Under the pieces are notes generated by a model, which saw only the letters and a list, made by a program, of their open reading frames with translations, searched no databases and had not been told where the DNA came from. This document shows positions 41,899-50,140 of a stretch of 64,000 bases of DNA, one piece after another. The position numbers were made by a program, and so were the translations under genes. Origin of the DNA: Chromatiaceae bacterium (GTDB lineage Bacteria > Pseudomonadota > Gammaproteobacteria > Chromatiales > Chromatiaceae); contig JACKMX010000002.1 of NCBI GenBank assembly GCA_024235175.1, positions 1,055,001 to 1,119,000 of the forward strand, in the 5' to 3' direction. The stretch's first letter is position 1. Each line of letters begins with the position of its first letter.

Positions 41899-43221
41899 TT
41901 AATGCACCCGAAAATGGTAATAGTTTTCAGGGCTGACACTCGTGCTGTCACAGGCATCCCTAGCCGCTGGAACGAGACAAAAAGCCCACGGGGTGCATGC
42001 AACACGCGGAGCGAGATCGAAACAGGCACGCACACTCCACCGGTAACTGCGACCGGGCTCGAGAGCTTCCTCAACCTGATGGGTGGTACCGGTGATTGCA
42101 TAACGCTCATAAGTCGGAGTGTCCAACTGCTGCCTGGGAACCGACCAGATTCTCAAGTCGTACAGGATATTGCTGGCCCGAGAACCGGTCTTTGCCTGAA
42201 ACTTAATCTGTTGTTGTTCGTTGGGGAACGGCCTCCATGCCAGCTGCGGCTTGGTACTGACAGTGGGCCAGCCCTGGGTTATGTGCGGAAAATAATTGAT
42301 CTCAAGCGCAGGGTTGACCGGACAGATCCAACAGCACCCGTAGGTCTCACTGCCGGGAAATGTCCAGGATCCCGAATCGATCGGAAGGTCGTAGGATAGG
42401 AACAGACCATTCACGATATCTTCCGCCAGCTTGTCGATGTAACCGTTCACCTCAACTGACAACATTTCCGCGTCTACGCTCACCCATTCAGAATAGCGCC
42501 TCACCTTACCAAAAGAATGAAACCTGCGGTGGTACATCTCGGATTGGCTGATGGTATCTGTAATCCTGGCCGAGACCTCGATATACAGGCCCAGAAGCGG
42601 ATCATCGCCCTTGTCTCCAACGAAACCAAACCTGTCAATTTTCAGCGTCAGCGCCTGGTCGTAGCCCTGCTGTTTCAGCGAACCCAACGCTTCCGTGTTC
42701 AATTCCTCTGGCTCACCCTGTGTGGAGACCAGATCGACGCTCAACCCAGCGATCTTGCGGCTCTGTGCCAGCACCCTTTGCGGCAGGTCAATATGCGCCG
42801 CAAACTCGCCCAGGTTGTTTCTGAAGAGATCCTCGATAGCTGCAGTAGTATTGGCGGAAGGTGCTTCCATACCACCCTGAATCGCACCGATAGTGCCACC
42901 TACGACTACCGCAACGGCCAGGTACAACAACAGCGCAGCTGCACAAAACTCACCCGAACAATTTCCTGGATTTACACTCCCGAAAAAGGACGCTATCCCC
43001 CGCCCTGCTCCTTTCAATGCCCCCAGCGGCTTGTTCCCGGCATACAGATTAAGTGACAGAGATGCATTGTCAGGATCATCAAGCAATGCAATGCGCTCGT
43101 TCACAAGCCTGTCATGCAGATCCAACGAGGGGGGCCTGGTCACACAACCCGCCTGAACGATAACGAGCGCGAGTATAAGGCAGGCCACAATCAATCGCGT
43201 TGCGACACTTTGTCTGTTCAT
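41899..43221 (-). CDS. Large lipoprotein of unknown function
   Basis: A 440-residue predicted lipoprotein with lipobox VQAGC (Cys about 26). A central hydrophobic glycine-rich segment (AAALLLYLAVAVVVGGTIGAI, about 94-114) could be a second membrane contact. The following part has alternating strands (GYDQALTLKIDRFGFVGDKG; YIEVSARITDTISQ). The C-terminal part looks like a fibronectin-III-like domain (KPQLAWRPFPNEQQ, ILYDLRIWSV, LEPGRSYRWSVRACFDL) with several cysteines. No family is recognised. It is monocistronic, on the minus strand, between an IS and an HNH gene. Confidence 0.7.
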   Translation of the reverse strand: MNRQSVATRLIVACLILALVIVQAGCVTRPPSLDLHDRLVNERIALLDDPDNASLSLNLYAGNKPLGALKGAGRGIASFFGSVNPGNCSGEFCAAALLLYLAVAVVVGGTIGAIQGGMEAPSANTTAAIEDLFRNNLGEFAAHIDLPQRVLAQSRKIAGLSVDLVSTQGEPEELNTEALGSLKQQGYDQALTLKIDRFGFVGDKGDDPLLGLYIEVSARITDTISQSEMYHRRFHSFGKVRRYSEWVSVDAEMLSVEVNGYIDKLAEDIVNGLFLSYDLPIDSGSWTFPGSETYGCCWICPVNPALEINYFPHITQGWPTVSTKPQLAWRPFPNEQQQIKFQAKTGSRASNILYDLRIWSVPRQQLDTPTYERYAITGTTHQVEEALEPGRSYRWSVRACFDLAPRVACTPWAFCLVPAARDACDSTSVSPENYYHFRVH

Positions 43222-43275
43222 CAGCGATTCCGAAGGATTCGAGGAGTCATAACATTTAAAATCGGTGAGATACTG

Positions 43276-44178
43276 TCATGCCAACTTGAACAGCCTATAC
43301 CTCTCTGCTAAAGCTTCACGATCTGGTTTGTCCTCCTGCCTTCGCGGCAGGCTGATTCGAAGTCCATGCATCTCCTGCAACCCATGCTTCAACATTGGCC
43401 CATCGGTTTCGTGGAGTATGTCTAAGCGAATTTCAGTGATGAAATCCGGACTGATGCCAAGAATATTCTGATCAAAAGCTGCATGGTGAAGCTTACATAA
43501 AGACAAACCATTGCTGACCAAGGGCTCTCCTGCTTCTTCAGAATCAGGAATGATATGGGCGGCATCCAAAAGAGAATCATGTTTCAGACTGCATAAAGCA
43601 CACGAATGCCGGTAAGCATGAAGCACTTTTTCTCTGAAAGTCCTTTGGTGCAGCCTTATTAAAACTGCAGCTGTAGCATATCTACGTCGGATTGCAGCAA
43701 CATCATCCTTTATTGGAGGATGCTCAGATGTATCTATTTTTCGTTTTTCGTCGACTGCCACAGTGAACGTCAGAGCGCTTGGATTGTCACTCACGATAAA
43801 TACAGGCCAAGCTGCAACGTAGCGTCCTTTGGCTATTCCGTGTAAATAAACCAGGGAAATGCTTCGACTCATTACATCTCTGAGCCCTACGTTGTCTCGG
43901 TGCTTAGGATCTATGCCTCTGTACTTGTAATGAAGAAATCCGTCTAAGGAGAATGAATCACTGTAAGGACTGTTCGGAGATGTAGTTATTGAGAGCGGAA
44001 AATCGAGAATTTTTGGCTTGAATATTCCTTGTGGCCCGAGGAGTGGCACTCTGACTCCTTCGAATCCGAAACCTTCATGTAACTCCCAATAGGGCAACAC
44101 ATCACCATGCTCGATCGTTAGCTTCTCAAGAAATTCGAAAGCACGCTGCCTTACTCTTTGATCGATATCATTTGGCAT
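43276..44178 (-). CDS. Solitary HNH endonuclease
   Basis: A 300-residue nuclease. The N-terminal domain has the pattern RQRAFEFLEKLTIEHGDVLP, GVRVPLLGPQGIFKPKILDF and HRDNVGLRDVMSRSISLVYL. It recurs in a family of HNH restriction-like enzymes and probably recognises modified DNA. The C-terminal HNH domain (about 200-265) shows CALCSLKHDSLLDAAHIIPD and VSNGLSLCKLHHAAFD. No methyltransferase lies next to it, so a type IV (modification-dependent) restriction role is likely by inference. I chose ATG 44178; a TTG at 44217 would add 13 residues. Confidence 0.8.
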   Translation of the reverse strand: MPNDIDQRVRQRAFEFLEKLTIEHGDVLPYWELHEGFGFEGVRVPLLGPQGIFKPKILDFPLSITTSPNSPYSDSFSLDGFLHYKYRGIDPKHRDNVGLRDVMSRSISLVYLHGIAKGRYVAAWPVFIVSDNPSALTFTVAVDEKRKIDTSEHPPIKDDVAAIRRRYATAAVLIRLHQRTFREKVLHAYRHSCALCSLKHDSLLDAAHIIPDSEEAGEPLVSNGLSLCKLHHAAFDQNILGISPDFITEIRLDILHETDGPMLKHGLQEMHGLRISLPRRQEDKPDREALAERYRLFKLA

Positions 44179-44431
44179 GGCTTTGGTTTCATATATTTCT
44201 ACTATCGCAGAATCCAAATTTTCGGGTCTGACGGAAAATTAAACCATTACTTTCAAGTAGTATCATCAAATACTTTGAAACCTCACTAATTTTAACCGTC
44301 ACGAAAATCGTAGCGACCCCAAATCCCACCACCGCCATTTCTATCCCGTCGGTTTACGTGGATAATTCTCCCATGCACATTTCTAACTCGCTGAAAACTC
44401 AGCGCAACAATCGGGTAACCCCTTGAGTCAC

Positions 44432-44502
44432 CATCCCAGGAAAAGGTTCGGCCAAAAGTGTTGCCCTGAGCGGTTTTTCTGCGGATTGCGCGGAGTAAGA
44501 GA
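44432..44502. repeat. Dispersed repeat upstream of the Phd antitoxin (copy 1)
   Basis: The core CCAGGAAAAGGTTCGGCCAA continues AAGTGTTGCCC, then GGTTTTTCT and GCGGAGT, and matches 57548-57615 upstream of the HigBA locus. Both copies lie 120-200 bases before a toxin-antitoxin gene. Confidence 0.75.
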
Positions 44503-44580
44503 GGCGGCGTTGGTGGCTGCCGACGATTTCGTTGACTGATTTTTATGCGTTGATGACGTCAACAAAATAGACTATGGCCA

Positions 44581-44592
44581 TGACCATGGTCA
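44581..44592. promoter_or_regulatory. Palindrome before the antitoxin gene
   Basis: TGACCATGGTCA is a perfect 12-bp palindrome, 33 bases upstream of the antitoxin start. Type II antitoxins usually bind such sites to repress their own operon. Confidence 0.4.
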
Positions 44593-44624
44593 CATTTGAT
44601 CCTTAAAGTATCGGAGACTTCGCA

Positions 44625-44813
44625 ATGAAGAACATTCAAGCCTCAGAGTTCAAAGCCAAGTGCCTCAAAATCATGGATGAGGTAGCAAAGACGGGGGAGG
44701 AAGTCGTCATTACGAAGAATGGCAAAGCAATAAGCAAGCTGGTGCCTTACAAAGAGAAGATGTCGAACCTGTTCGGAATCCACGCCGGTCAGCTGTCGAT
44801 TCAATGGTTCTGA
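44625..44813 (+). pseudogene. Phd/YefM-type antitoxin, 3' end lost
   Basis: The first 57 residues match Phd-type antitoxins closely: MKNIQASEFKAKCLKIMDEV, then EEVVITKNGKAISKLVPYKE and LFGIHAGQLSI. The protein then ends at SIQWF, where normal members continue with about 20 toxin-binding residues. The break coincides with the end of an IS4-type transposase remnant on the other strand, so insertion removed the 3' end and the toxin gene. The DNA-binding half could still be made. Confidence 0.8.
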
Positions 44814-45686
44814 TGGATCGCCGACGAGCAGATGACGAAGGCCTCGTCGATCAAATAGATTCAGCTGAAGCAGGCGAAGGATCTGCTGAAAACTTTTCTC
44901 GATCTGGCTGGCAAACTTGAGATAAGCGAGCAATAGATCGACACAGATGGCAATCCAGATCTGAGTCATGACCGCATTCTTGGAGGTTCCCAGAAAGCTC
45001 TTGATCTTCAGATTCTGCTTGATCAATTTGAAGAACAGTTCGATCTGCCATCGTGCTTTGTAGATCTCAGCAATGGTGCTGGCAGCAAGATCAAAGTTGT
45101 TGGTCAGAAAGTAATACTGGATGCCGGTTGCAGCATCTTTAAAGCCGATACGGCGTAACGCTATTGGTCAGTTGCCGGCCTTGGTGCCGGTAAAACGAAT
45201 GGTTTGGTCGCTGGTCAGACCTTTGGATTTAATGATGTGTCGACGTTCGGTAACACGGTAGCGGGCATTTTTGCGCAGCCGGGTCACGAAGAATACACCT
45301 TTTGAATTCAACTGGTTATACCAAGTGTAGTCGTTATAGCCACAGTCCAAGACCACAATACTGGCTTTGGGCAGCTGTAACGATCTGGCGGCAGTGATGT
45401 CATGACTCTTACCATCGGTGATGGTCATGAATGCGGGAAGCAAACCATCGTGATCCAGGCCGACGTGAAATTTAACCGCTCCCTTGGTGGTGCGAAACCT
45501 GACCCAGGGAAACACGCTCAGACACAGATCGATGGTGGATACGTCGAGTGAATAGAGCTTGTTCTTGAACCGGAAACCATGTCGAGGAGTATTGGATCGT
45601 ATTTTGTTAAGCGAAATTCGGAAGGTTAGTCGTGAGTTATTATCCGTTCGTCCCGAGCTTGTCGAAGGATACGGCCATCCCCTCAT
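44800..45686 (-). pseudogene. IS4-family transposase remnant
   Basis: The minus-strand translation reads LDVSTIDLCLSVFPWVRFRT and GAVKFHVGLDHDGLLP (first catalytic Asp region), VVLDCGYNDYTWYNQLNSKG (second Asp), then an in-frame TGA at 45168-45170, and continues in the same frame with IYKARWQIELFFKLIKQNLK, the YREK box with the catalytic Glu. It ends about 44800. The N-terminal region is missing. So the gene is dead from a nonsense change plus 5' truncation. It interrupts the Phd antitoxin. Confidence 0.85.
45648..45675. repeat. REP-like element at the IS4 remnant edge
   Basis: CCGTTCGTCCCGAGCTTGTC followed by GAAGGA is a widespread bacterial extragenic palindrome half (TTCGACAAGCTCGGGACGAA read inversely). 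It replaces the expected N-terminal part of the transposase. Confidence 0.65.
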
Positions 45687-46019
45687 TCAAATGAAATCGA
45701 AAGCAGCATCAACCCCGATAAAATTTTTCTGGACAGAATAAAAAAAACACATAAAAATCTGAGTCAAATAACTCCAACAACTTCAGCTCGTAAGCGGCTC
45801 TGAGGTTTTCCCCTGCTTCAGAGATGAAGATGACGGTGATCATGGAAGCGATGCGCCCTGCATCGGTTGTTTGCTGCCTTAATTAAATTGAAAAAGCGGG
45901 TGATTAGCGGGTGCCCGCCGCGAGGTAAGATAAGCATGGATACTGTAATCCCATGGTCTTTTGTTGATTCATCACACTTAAGAATACGAAGCCGGAGATT
46001 TCGATCTGCTGGCAGGGGT
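45687..46019. other. Leader of the secreted-protein operon
   Basis: No other gene is recognised. The frame of the outer-membrane protein is open through here from 45867, and an in-frame ATG at 45936 with GAGG upstream is an alternative start. Confidence 0.4.
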
Positions 46020-47741
46020 ATGCCGTATACACTGATCTGCAAACCCCCGGCCAGATCCAATCATAAGCGACTGCTCTGGCTGCTCTTCCCTGTAACCTGT
46101 CTATTTTCACTACCGATTTCAGCTGGAGAGATTCAGCTGGCCAGCAACGCCCAGGTGCTGGCGCTCTTTGGGCAGGTGACTAGTACCCAGACGCCCGAGT
46201 TGATAGCCAGGGAGGATGGCGGCACCCGTATCGAATGGCGCGGTAGCATCACCAACGATTTCTATAATGTCCGTGCCAAGGGTGGGTCGCTGGTCAATCC
46301 AACTTCGGATGGCGACTTTCATCGTCTGCAGCTTGCCGCTGATCTGCGTGGCATAACTCCGGACAACCGGACCACCTATCTGCAGGTGACCGGCACGCAC
46401 ACCGACGACATGGCGCTGCAGAGCAATCAGAACATGGTCAACAGCTTTCAGACCGGCCACTTCTCTGATACCTATCAGGTTGCGTTCGGTGACGTCAACG
46501 CGGACTTCAGCACGCTCGGCACCCGTACCGGCATCCGCGGACTGTTCGGCGCGACCCGAGTTGGTGAACTCTCGGTGCTCAGCTTCATGGCGGGTACCAT
46601 CGCCCCCACCTGGAATGCGGTCGCCGATAAGGATCAGCGCAGCGAATATCTGCGCAACGCCTTCTCGGCCAAGTTCGAGACGCCGCTCTCTTCGACCACC
46701 AGCGCCTACTTCACCGCGCAGGGTTTTGCCGATGACCCCTCGACTCTCTCCAGCGCGAACAAGAACCTGGCACCAGTCTCCGGCCGCACCGCCACGGCCG
46801 GCCTGAACTACCGGGAAGGGCGCCTTGCACTGGGCGCGGAGGTGGGCATATCGCACTGGTCACCGGACGGGCAGGACGATGAAACCACCCATGCCTTCAT
46901 CGCGGACGGAAGCTGGACCGAAGAGAACTATACGATCAATTGGGGTCATCACGATTTCGGTACCTACTACACATCGCTGTCGGCCGAAGCCCAGCCCGGC
47001 ATTATGGAGACCTACCTGGCCGGCAACTGGCGCACCTCCTCCTGGCTCCTGCTGCAGGGGGACCTGAGGCATTCCAGGAACAAAGCGGCGGACAGTTTCG
47101 GTTCGGTAACAGCGGTGACCACCAACAGCGCGACATTGATAGAAAACATCAGCTTCGGCGAGGGCTGGCCCGGTCTTGGACTGGCACTGTCGCAAAGCAT
47201 CTCAGACGGCAAGAACGAGGATGGCAGCGACAATCGGCAGTTGGGCTACGGTACCAGCCTAAGCTATGGCGACCAGCAGTGGAATGGTTCACTCGGGTTC
47301 AATCGGAGCCGGCTCAGGAACGACGGATCACCGGCTTATGATGGCAGCACGGACACCTGGAGCGTGCAATTGGGGCGGTCGTTCATGGATAACCCTGCCA
47401 ACCAGACCTGGCTGCTCAGTCTGGGCCTGAGCGCTTCGCTGCAGGATCAGGAACTCGACTCGGGAGACTCGACGCGGACCGAGCAGCTCGGCTTCACGCT
47501 GGCGGCCAGTAGGTCCGGATGGGGCACGCTCTCCGCCGGCTACAACATCGGCTGGATCGAACCGACCACCGGCGGTCCGGATCTGAAGAATCGTGGGTAT
47601 TATCTGGAGGCGGCCCATCCGTTCAAAGGGGATAAGGGCAGCGTAAAGCTTTACCTGCAGAATGCGGACAATGCCTCTGGCGACAAGACACTCGAAAACG
47701 AAACCCAGACCGCCGGCATCCAGCTCGAGCTGGTCTTTTAA
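46020..47741 (+). CDS. Outer-membrane beta-barrel protein
   Basis: A 573-residue protein. A signal peptide (RLLWLLFPVTCLFSLPISAG) precedes a mature chain almost wholly of alternating polar/apolar strands separated by short turns and acidic loops. It ends in LELVF with a terminal Phe, the Bam insertion signal. Alternating patterns (TAGLNYREGRLALGAEVGIS; GYGTSLSYGDQQWNGSLGFN) suggest 16 or more strands. The last base pairs of its stop overlap the next gene's first possible start (TAATG). It is the first gene of a four-gene operon and likely provides a pore or anchor for the exported partners. Start 46020 is chosen for the signal peptide; 45936 is possible. Confidence 0.8.
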   Translation: MPYTLICKPPARSNHKRLLWLLFPVTCLFSLPISAGEIQLASNAQVLALFGQVTSTQTPELIAREDGGTRIEWRGSITNDFYNVRAKGGSLVNPTSDGDFHRLQLAADLRGITPDNRTTYLQVTGTHTDDMALQSNQNMVNSFQTGHFSDTYQVAFGDVNADFSTLGTRTGIRGLFGATRVGELSVLSFMAGTIAPTWNAVADKDQRSEYLRNAFSAKFETPLSSTTSAYFTAQGFADDPSTLSSANKNLAPVSGRTATAGLNYREGRLALGAEVGISHWSPDGQDDETTHAFIADGSWTEENYTINWGHHDFGTYYTSLSAEAQPGIMETYLAGNWRTSSWLLLQGDLRHSRNKAADSFGSVTAVTTNSATLIENISFGEGWPGLGLALSQSISDGKNEDGSDNRQLGYGTSLSYGDQQWNGSLGFNRSRLRNDGSPAYDGSTDTWSVQLGRSFMDNPANQTWLLSLGLSASLQDQELDSGDSTRTEQLGFTLAASRSGWGTLSAGYNIGWIEPTTGGPDLKNRGYYLEAAHPFKGDKGSVKLYLQNADNASGDKTLENETQTAGIQLELVF

Positions 47742-47755
47742 TGAGGAAGCAGAGC

Positions 47756-48619
47756 ATGAAGATGATGGCGATGATTCTGGCTGCAGGACTGGCTTTCTCG
47801 TCTGCCTGGGCCGACGACAATCTCCCCACTCTGGGGTCCGACAGCCACACGCCTTCGGCCGCTGCAGCAGCGCAGCTGAAGCAGGCTCCGATCGCGGATC
47901 TGGCCGAAGCGAAGAAAGCCCGTTCTGCACTGGATGAGCTGATCAGGGCCTATGAGACCGGCAACATCGCTTTTATCCAGTCGCGCCTGTCGCCGTCGAT
48001 GATTGGTTACCAGCGCTTCCTGGATGGTGTTGGACGCGATTCCAATCTGATGAAGCAGATTCGGATCCATCTGTTCGACACCCAGGTGACGGCCGGACCG
48101 GATGTGGCGATGATCCAGACCGGCTGGGAGAAGCGTTTCATCTCCGTTGCCAGCTTCGCGCCGGAACTCTACAGCGGACGCAGCCTGTTCCTGCTGCACC
48201 GTGATCAGGGCGAGTGGAAGATTGCGAACATGTCCGGCGACAACCTGTTCGCCAGCCAATCCGGTGTGCTGGGCAAGATCACGCTGAGCGCGCCGTCGAT
48301 TCCCGGCCCTTGCCCCTGCGCCACCATACTGACGGTGACCCTGCTCGATCCCGATATGGCCGGCCAGGGCAGCGCCATCGTCGAGGTGCTCTCGACCCAG
48401 GGCGAGCGCGAGACCCTGACGCTGATAGAGACCACACCGGGGCGCTTTACCAATACAACGGTGGATTTCGATATCGCCGGCGGCTTCGTGCCCGGCAACG
48501 GCGTCGTAGAGGGGACAGCCGGTTCGAGAATCCTGTTTACTTTCCGCAGTCTTGACCGGACACCCGGCAGCAACAGGCCGCCCAGTTACGTGCTGAAGAC
48601 GCTGCGCGTCGGTCCGTAA
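47756..48619 (+). CDS. Exported NTF2-like protein
   Basis: A 287-residue exported protein. The ATG at 47756 has GAGGAAG six bases upstream; an earlier ATG at 47741 overlaps the previous stop. The signal peptide is MKMMAMILAAGLAFSSAWA. The first domain resembles NTF2-like sequences (ALDELIRAYETGNIAFIQSR, then WEKRFISVASF and LFLLHRDQGEWKIANMSGDN). The second part is strand-rich with PGPCPCATILTVTLLDPDMA and STQGERETLTLIETTPGRF, like a beta-sandwich that binds other chains. Second gene of the operon. Function unknown. Confidence 0.75.
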   Translation: MKMMAMILAAGLAFSSAWADDNLPTLGSDSHTPSAAAAAQLKQAPIADLAEAKKARSALDELIRAYETGNIAFIQSRLSPSMIGYQRFLDGVGRDSNLMKQIRIHLFDTQVTAGPDVAMIQTGWEKRFISVASFAPELYSGRSLFLLHRDQGEWKIANMSGDNLFASQSGVLGKITLSAPSIPGPCPCATILTVTLLDPDMAGQGSAIVEVLSTQGERETLTLIETTPGRFTNTTVDFDIAGGFVPGNGVVEGTAGSRILFTFRSLDRTPGSNRPPSYVLKTLRVGP

Positions 48620-48649
48620 ATATAGGCCCGGGGACCAAAGGAGGCTCAA

Positions 48650-50128
48650 ATGGTCGATTTGGATGGCAAACGAAAGGTTGGTTATCACAATAAAAAGGGT
48701 GGAACAGATATGCCGTCCGCCGTACACCGTGCCTCGGCGCCGTTAACAGGCACTCTGTTTGTTCTGATCGCTGGAGTGCTCAGCGCCCCTGCCTGGTCCT
48801 GGGATGCTGCGGTCACCGGACTCGCGGCGGTGGATCCTTCGGTGAAACTCTCCCCTTCCGATCTGGCCGGACTGGCAGCTGCCGCAAAGCAGACGTTCGA
48901 CGAGGGAACCAGGCTGCGTTTGATCTGCAACTATGCCTATGTCGGTAGGGTTGAACAGCTTCCGCCCTGGCGTATCGAGTTCACCATCGATGGCAAATCT
49001 ATCGGCAGCCGGAATGCCGAACTGCCAATGGTCCATTCAAAGCATGCAGTCTCCAAGGGTCCAACCTCGAGCAGTAGTTCGCATGCCACCTGGTATGCGC
49101 AATCTGAGTTTGCCGCACAACTCGAGTGGACCGCCTCGGGTGACGGACCGCGCAATCTGCAGTGCCTGCTCAATCCGGACAGGTCGCCCCGAGAGAGCAA
49201 TGTGAACAACAACATCACCCAGACCAAGGTGACGGTGAAGCGCTTCAAGCCGCTGGCCGGGAGTGATCTGCCGCCGGTGCAACTGTTCAAACCGGCCGCT
49301 GGTGCATCTTTTGAGATGTTCTCCGGGCTGCAGATTCCGCTGCAGGCGAAGGTTGCCTCCAAGACGACTGGCGGTAAGAAGGATCCGATCGAATATGCCA
49401 AGGCCAGTCCTTTCGACGAACGCTGGCATATCGAGGTCCTTGCCAAAGGCAGCGGCGCATTGGGCGGCTTCGAGTCCAAGCTGGGGGAGTTCTCCGGGCC
49501 GCTGACGAGCAGCAACTTCTCGGCCCAGATCAGCCGGGCCTGGCTGCAGCAGCGCAACGCCAAGGCCGGGAATTATGCGGCGCGCGCCTATGTCTCGCAG
49601 ACCGCCAACGGCAAGACCGAGACCGGCCCGAGCAGCCGGGTGGATTTTCGGCTGGAAGAGCCGGTGAGTGCCAGCGGAGGGATGCAGCCGATGCCGGGCG
49701 TGACAGCGCTTCCGCGGGGCTCGGCCGTTGCGCTGCCACCGCCAGCCATCCCGGTGGTGCGTGGAGCTCCTTCTGTGCCCCAGCCTTCGGCGACGGCCAG
49801 GACACCGGTGCAGACGCTATCGAACCTGCCGGCAATACAGCAACCCGCCGGGGTGCCACGCCAACCCGCGGCGCCAACTGCCGCCAGGATGCCGGCACAG
49901 GTTCAGCCAAATCTGCCGGCGGTACAACGACCAGCCGTTGCACCACCGCGGCCCACGGCACCAGTCGCTACCAGATTGCCGGCCAAGGCACAGCCTAACC
50001 TTCCTGCCGCGCAGCAACCTGCCGCGGCGCCCCCGCAGCCTGTGGCGCCGACTGCCGGCAGATTGCCGGCCCAGATCAAGCCGAATCTGCCGGCGATACA
50101 GCAGCCGGCTGAGATCCGGCTCAGGTAA
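48650..50128 (+). CDS. Exported protein with proline-rich tandem repeats
   Basis: A 492-residue protein. A strong AAAGGAGG fixes the start at 48650 despite a long n-region; the export segment is about residues 32-48 (GTLFVLIAGVLSAPAWSW). The mid part contains CARDB-like features: NYAYVGRVEQLPPWRIEFTI, NVNNNITQTKVTVKRF. From about residue 340 the chain is proline-rich with at least four degenerate 26-residue units (QPNLPAIQQPAxxPxQPxAP, then TAxRxPAQ). Such tails are flexible spacers or bind partners at the wall. Third gene of the operon, 12 bases before the next. Confidence 0.75.
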   Translation: MVDLDGKRKVGYHNKKGGTDMPSAVHRASAPLTGTLFVLIAGVLSAPAWSWDAAVTGLAAVDPSVKLSPSDLAGLAAAAKQTFDEGTRLRLICNYAYVGRVEQLPPWRIEFTIDGKSIGSRNAELPMVHSKHAVSKGPTSSSSSHATWYAQSEFAAQLEWTASGDGPRNLQCLLNPDRSPRESNVNNNITQTKVTVKRFKPLAGSDLPPVQLFKPAAGASFEMFSGLQIPLQAKVASKTTGGKKDPIEYAKASPFDERWHIEVLAKGSGALGGFESKLGEFSGPLTSSNFSAQISRAWLQQRNAKAGNYAARAYVSQTANGKTETGPSSRVDFRLEEPVSASGGMQPMPGVTALPRGSAVALPPPAIPVVRGAPSVPQPSATARTPVQTLSNLPAIQQPAGVPRQPAAPTAARMPAQVQPNLPAVQRPAVAPPRPTAPVATRLPAKAQPNLPAAQQPAAAPPQPVAPTAGRLPAQIKPNLPAIQQPAEIRLR

Positions 50129-50140
50129 CGGAGTGCATCG

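Larger units (their letters stand above)
44179..44624. other. Intergenic region with TA-associated repeat and palindromes
   Basis: No gene. It contains a repeat shared with 57548-57615 (described separately) and two short palindromes upstream of the antitoxin gene: GTTGA-TGACG-TCAAC (44549-44563) and TGACCATGGTCA (44581-44592), which could be operators. Confidence 0.5.

Noticed and set aside
49700..50128. CRISPR-like direct repeats
   Set aside because: The regular spacing comes from a proline-rich coding repeat in frame; units are degenerate and there are no cas genes.
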